In this document: positions 62,133-64,000 of the stretch, one piece after another | Position numbering within the stretch: the stretch's first letter is position 1 | Layout: every line of letters begins with the position of its first letter | Source of the DNA: JBMHDW01 sp049889175 | GTDB taxonomy: Bacteria; Pseudomonadota; Gammaproteobacteria; Comchoanobacterales; Comchoanobacteraceae | Length of the DNA: 64,000 nucleotides | Assembly (NCBI GenBank): GCA_049889175.1 | Contig: JBMHDW010000001.1 | Location: forward strand, 292,903-356,902 | Reading direction: 5' to 3' | Translations under genes and position numbers: made by a program | Notes under the pieces: generated by a model | Databases searched by the model: none | What the model was told of the DNA's origin: nothing | The model's input: the letters and a program-made list of their open reading frames with translations, nothing else

Positions 62133-63401
62133 ATGATTAAAAGAATAGGATTGGCATTAATGCTGATAAGCAGTGTGATGATAAGTGCAAAAGATTGCGA
62201 TTATAACGACATCAATTATAAGTCTGATTGTCATGAATGGTCGATACCAAAGGATTGTACCAGTCTTAATCTCTGGGATAATGACATAGGAGATGAAGAG
62301 GCCAAAAAGTTGGCAACAGCTATGAAAGAGAATAAGAATATAAAACTGACTGAGCTTTATCTTAGTTCTAATGAAATAGGATATAAAGGAGCGAAAGAGT
62401 TGGCAACAGCTATGAAAGAGAATAAGAATATAAAACTGACTAAGCTTTATCTTACTAATAATAATATAGGAGATGAGGGCGCTAAAGAGTTGGCAGCAAC
62501 GTTATTGGTGGATGAGACACTGACTGAGCTTTATCTTAGTTCTAATGAAATAGGATATAAAGGAGCGAAAGAGTTGGCAACAGCTATGAAAGAGAATAAG
62601 AATATAAAACTGACTAAGCTTTATCTTAGTGGGAATAACATAGGAGATGAGGGAGCTAAAGAGTTGGCAGCAACGTTATTGGTGGATGAGACACTTACTA
62701 CTCTTGGGCTCTATGGTAATGACATAGGATATAAAGGAGCGAAAGAGTTGGCAACAGCTATGAAAGAGAATAAGAATATAAAACTGACTTCGCTTTATCT
62801 TTATGAGGATTTTATAGGAGATGAGGGCGCTAAAGAGTTAGCAGCAGCATTGAATAAAAATAAGACACTGACTTCGCTTAATCTTAGTTGGAATAGAATA
62901 GGAGTTGAGGGCGCTAAAGAGCTGGCAGCAGCATTGAATAAAAATGAGACACTGACTTCGCTTGATCCTAGTGGGAATAAAATAGGAGATTTAGGTGCTA
63001 AAGAGCTAGCAGCAGCATTGAATAAAAATAAGACACTGACTGAGCTTTATCTTAGAGTTAATAAAATAGGAGATTTAGGCGCTAAAGAGCTAGCAGCAGC
63101 CCTGAGAGAGAATAAGAATATAAAACTGACTTCGCTTAATCTTCGTGGGAATGTAATAGGAGATAAGGGCGCTAAAGAGCTAGCAGCAGCATTGAATAAA
63201 AATGAGACATTGACTTCACTCAATTTATTTGCGAATAAAATAGGATATTTAGGAGCTAAAGAGCTAGCAGCAGCATTGAATAAAAATAAGACACTAACTT
63301 CGCTTGATCTTGGTTATAATAACATAGGAGATAAAGGCGTTAAAGAGCTAGCAGCAGCATTATTAAAGAATAAGACACTGACTATTTTATTTGATGATTA
63401 A
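62133..63401 (+). CDS. exported leucine-rich-repeat protein, 13 repeats
   Basis: 422 residues, the longest complete member. Signal peptide MIKRIGLALMLISSVMISA, cap with Cys (KDCDYND..EWSIPKDC), then 13 LRRs of alternating 28 and 30 residues (units with KENKNIKLT are 30). A two-repeat, 174-bp block is present twice nearly unchanged. Such RNI-type LRRs form a horseshoe for protein binding. No transmembrane or anchor segment at the C-terminus, so probably released or periplasmic. Confidence 0.88.
   Translation: MIKRIGLALMLISSVMISAKDCDYNDINYKSDCHEWSIPKDCTSLNLWDNDIGDEEAKKLATAMKENKNIKLTELYLSSNEIGYKGAKELATAMKENKNIKLTKLYLTNNNIGDEGAKELAATLLVDETLTELYLSSNEIGYKGAKELATAMKENKNIKLTKLYLSGNNIGDEGAKELAATLLVDETLTTLGLYGNDIGYKGAKELATAMKENKNIKLTSLYLYEDFIGDEGAKELAAALNKNKTLTSLNLSWNRIGVEGAKELAAALNKNETLTSLDPSGNKIGDLGAKELAAALNKNKTLTELYLRVNKIGDLGAKELAAALRENKNIKLTSLNLRGNVIGDKGAKELAAALNKNETLTSLNLFANKIGYLGAKELAAALNKNKTLTSLDLGYNNIGDKGVKELAAALLKNKTLTILFDD
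62346..62693 (+). repeat. 174-bp tandem duplication inside LRR gene
   Basis: 62346-62519 and 62520-62693 are almost identical. Each encodes one 30-residue and one 28-residue LRR. The near identity points to recent unequal recombination that changes repeat number in frame. Confidence 0.85.
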
Positions 63402-63474
63402 TTTCATTAAAAACCAGCCAAAAAACAATTAATAAACTATAATGTCAATGAGATATATAAAAGGGAGTCTAAAG
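63393..63474. repeat. LRR leader repeat, short copy
   Basis: Only the distal half of the leader is present. It starts at TGATGATTAATTTCATT, which doubles as the FDD-stop end of the preceding gene, and runs to AAAAGGGAG before the ATG at 63475. The -10-like TATAAT is kept (one change follows it). Confidence 0.8.
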
Positions 63475-64000
63475 ATGATTAAAAGAGTAGGATTGGCATT
63501 AATGCTGATAAGCAGTGTGATGATAAGTGCAAAAGATTGCAAGTATGAGGACATCAATAATAAGTCTGATGTTCATGAATGGTCGATACCAAAGGATTGT
63601 ATCAGTCTTGATCTTAGTGAATCAGATATAGATGATGAAGATGCCAAAAAGTTGGCAACAGCTATGAAAGAGAATAAGAATATAAAACTGACTAATCTTA
63701 TTCTTGCTAACAATAACATAGGATATAAAGGCGTTAAAGAGCTAGCAGCAGTATTGAATAAAAATAAGACACTGACTCAGCTTGATCTTACTAATAATAA
63801 TATAGGAGATAAAGGCGTTAAAGAGCTAGCAGCAGCATTGAATAAAAATAAGACACTGACTTCACTCAATTTATTTTATTCGCAAATAAGAGATGAGGGC
63901 GCTAAAGAGCTAGCAGCAGCATTGAATAAAAATAAGACACTGACTTGGCTCAATTTTCGCGCGAATGAAATAGGATATTTAGGCGCTAAAGAGCTAGCAG
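63475..64000 (+). CDS. exported leucine-rich-repeat protein, cut by window edge
   Basis: The frame is open to the end; 175 residues are visible. Signal peptide MIKRVGLALMLISSVMISA, cap KDCKYED..EWSIPKDC, then four or more LRRs. It is a close paralogue of the protein at 62133 (the leader and signal peptide are nearly identical), so the tandem family continues to the right. Confidence 0.85.
   Translation, partial: MIKRVGLALMLISSVMISAKDCKYEDINNKSDVHEWSIPKDCISLDLSESDIDDEDAKKLATAMKENKNIKLTNLILANNNIGYKGVKELAAVLNKNKTLTQLDLTNNNIGDKGVKELAAALNKNKTLTSLNLFYSQIRDEGAKELAAALNKNKTLTWLNFRANEIGYLGAKELA

Noticed and set aside
57956..64000. Possible CRISPR array because of regular repeats
   Set aside because: The repeats are coding, imperfect, contiguous and follow an 84-90-bp LRR period without unique spacers.
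1..64000. tRNA genes, rRNA, insertion sequences, prophage
   Set aside because: No cloverleaf, rRNA, transposase, integrase or phage structural gene could be recognised on either strand.

Overview
The window looks like chromosome from an AT-rich, host-associated gammaproteobacterium, most like the Legionella/Coxiella group. The evidence is the rpmH-rnpA-yidD-yidC-mnmE block, a complete atp operon ending in glmU, a mevalonate isoprenoid pathway with a type I Idi, and many eukaryote-like or orphan genes (ankyrin repeats, leucine-rich repeats, several orphan multi-pass membrane proteins). No rRNA, tRNA, insertion sequence, prophage or CRISPR array was recognised. The species cannot be named from sequence alone. 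All domain and site calls were made by eye, without database searches.

Bases 1-7770: the end of an M16 peptidase gene, then on the minus strand a three-gene operon (two orphan membrane proteins and an alpha/beta hydrolase with a Cys nucleophile), fmt-def, and a pabA/pabB-type pair. Bases 7860-8285 are very AT-rich, carry a cluster of DnaA boxes and separate mostly leftward genes from mostly rightward ones. This is a strong candidate replication origin. Bases 8342-12147 hold rpmH-rnpA-yidD-yidC-mnmE.

Bases 12151-25002 are mixed: two S41 peptidases, a tRNA-dihydrouridine synthase, an exported ankyrin protein, mnmG, a very reduced operon resembling the PilMNOPQ/HofMNOPQ competence secretin operon, and more orphan membrane proteins. 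Bases 25031-26871 hold a divergent pair of cell-wall enzymes (a Bax-like glucosaminidase and a NodB-type deacetylase).

Bases 26977-34891 form a rightward envelope-lipid locus: three PAP2 phosphatases, a UDP-glucuronate 4-epimerase, two ArnT/Rgt-type lipid-linked sugar transferases, a polyprenyl-phosphate sugar transferase and a flippase-like protein. The set resembles the Rhizobium pathway that removes lipid A phosphates and adds galacturonic acid.

Bases 34897-43127 are glmU and the atp operon, read leftward. Bases 43224-50148 are housekeeping genes (trhO, engB, fba, erpA, hemJ, pckA, mevalonate kinase), plus an orphan membrane gene whose ribosome-binding site lies inside a perfect 14-bp hairpin. 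Bases 51297-56430 carry the rest of the visible mevalonate pathway (HMG-CoA reductase, phosphomevalonate kinase-like, MvaD, Idi), a phosphopantetheinyl transferase and a core-sugar transferase. A parS-like site (15/16) lies at 51246 and a second (14/16) at 28144, which fits an origin-proximal region.

Bases 57956-64000 are a tandem family of exported leucine-rich-repeat proteins of the ribonuclease-inhibitor type. They share near-identical leader sequences and signal peptides, include two broken fragments, and continue past the right edge. This family and the envelope-lipid locus are the most distinctive parts of the window.
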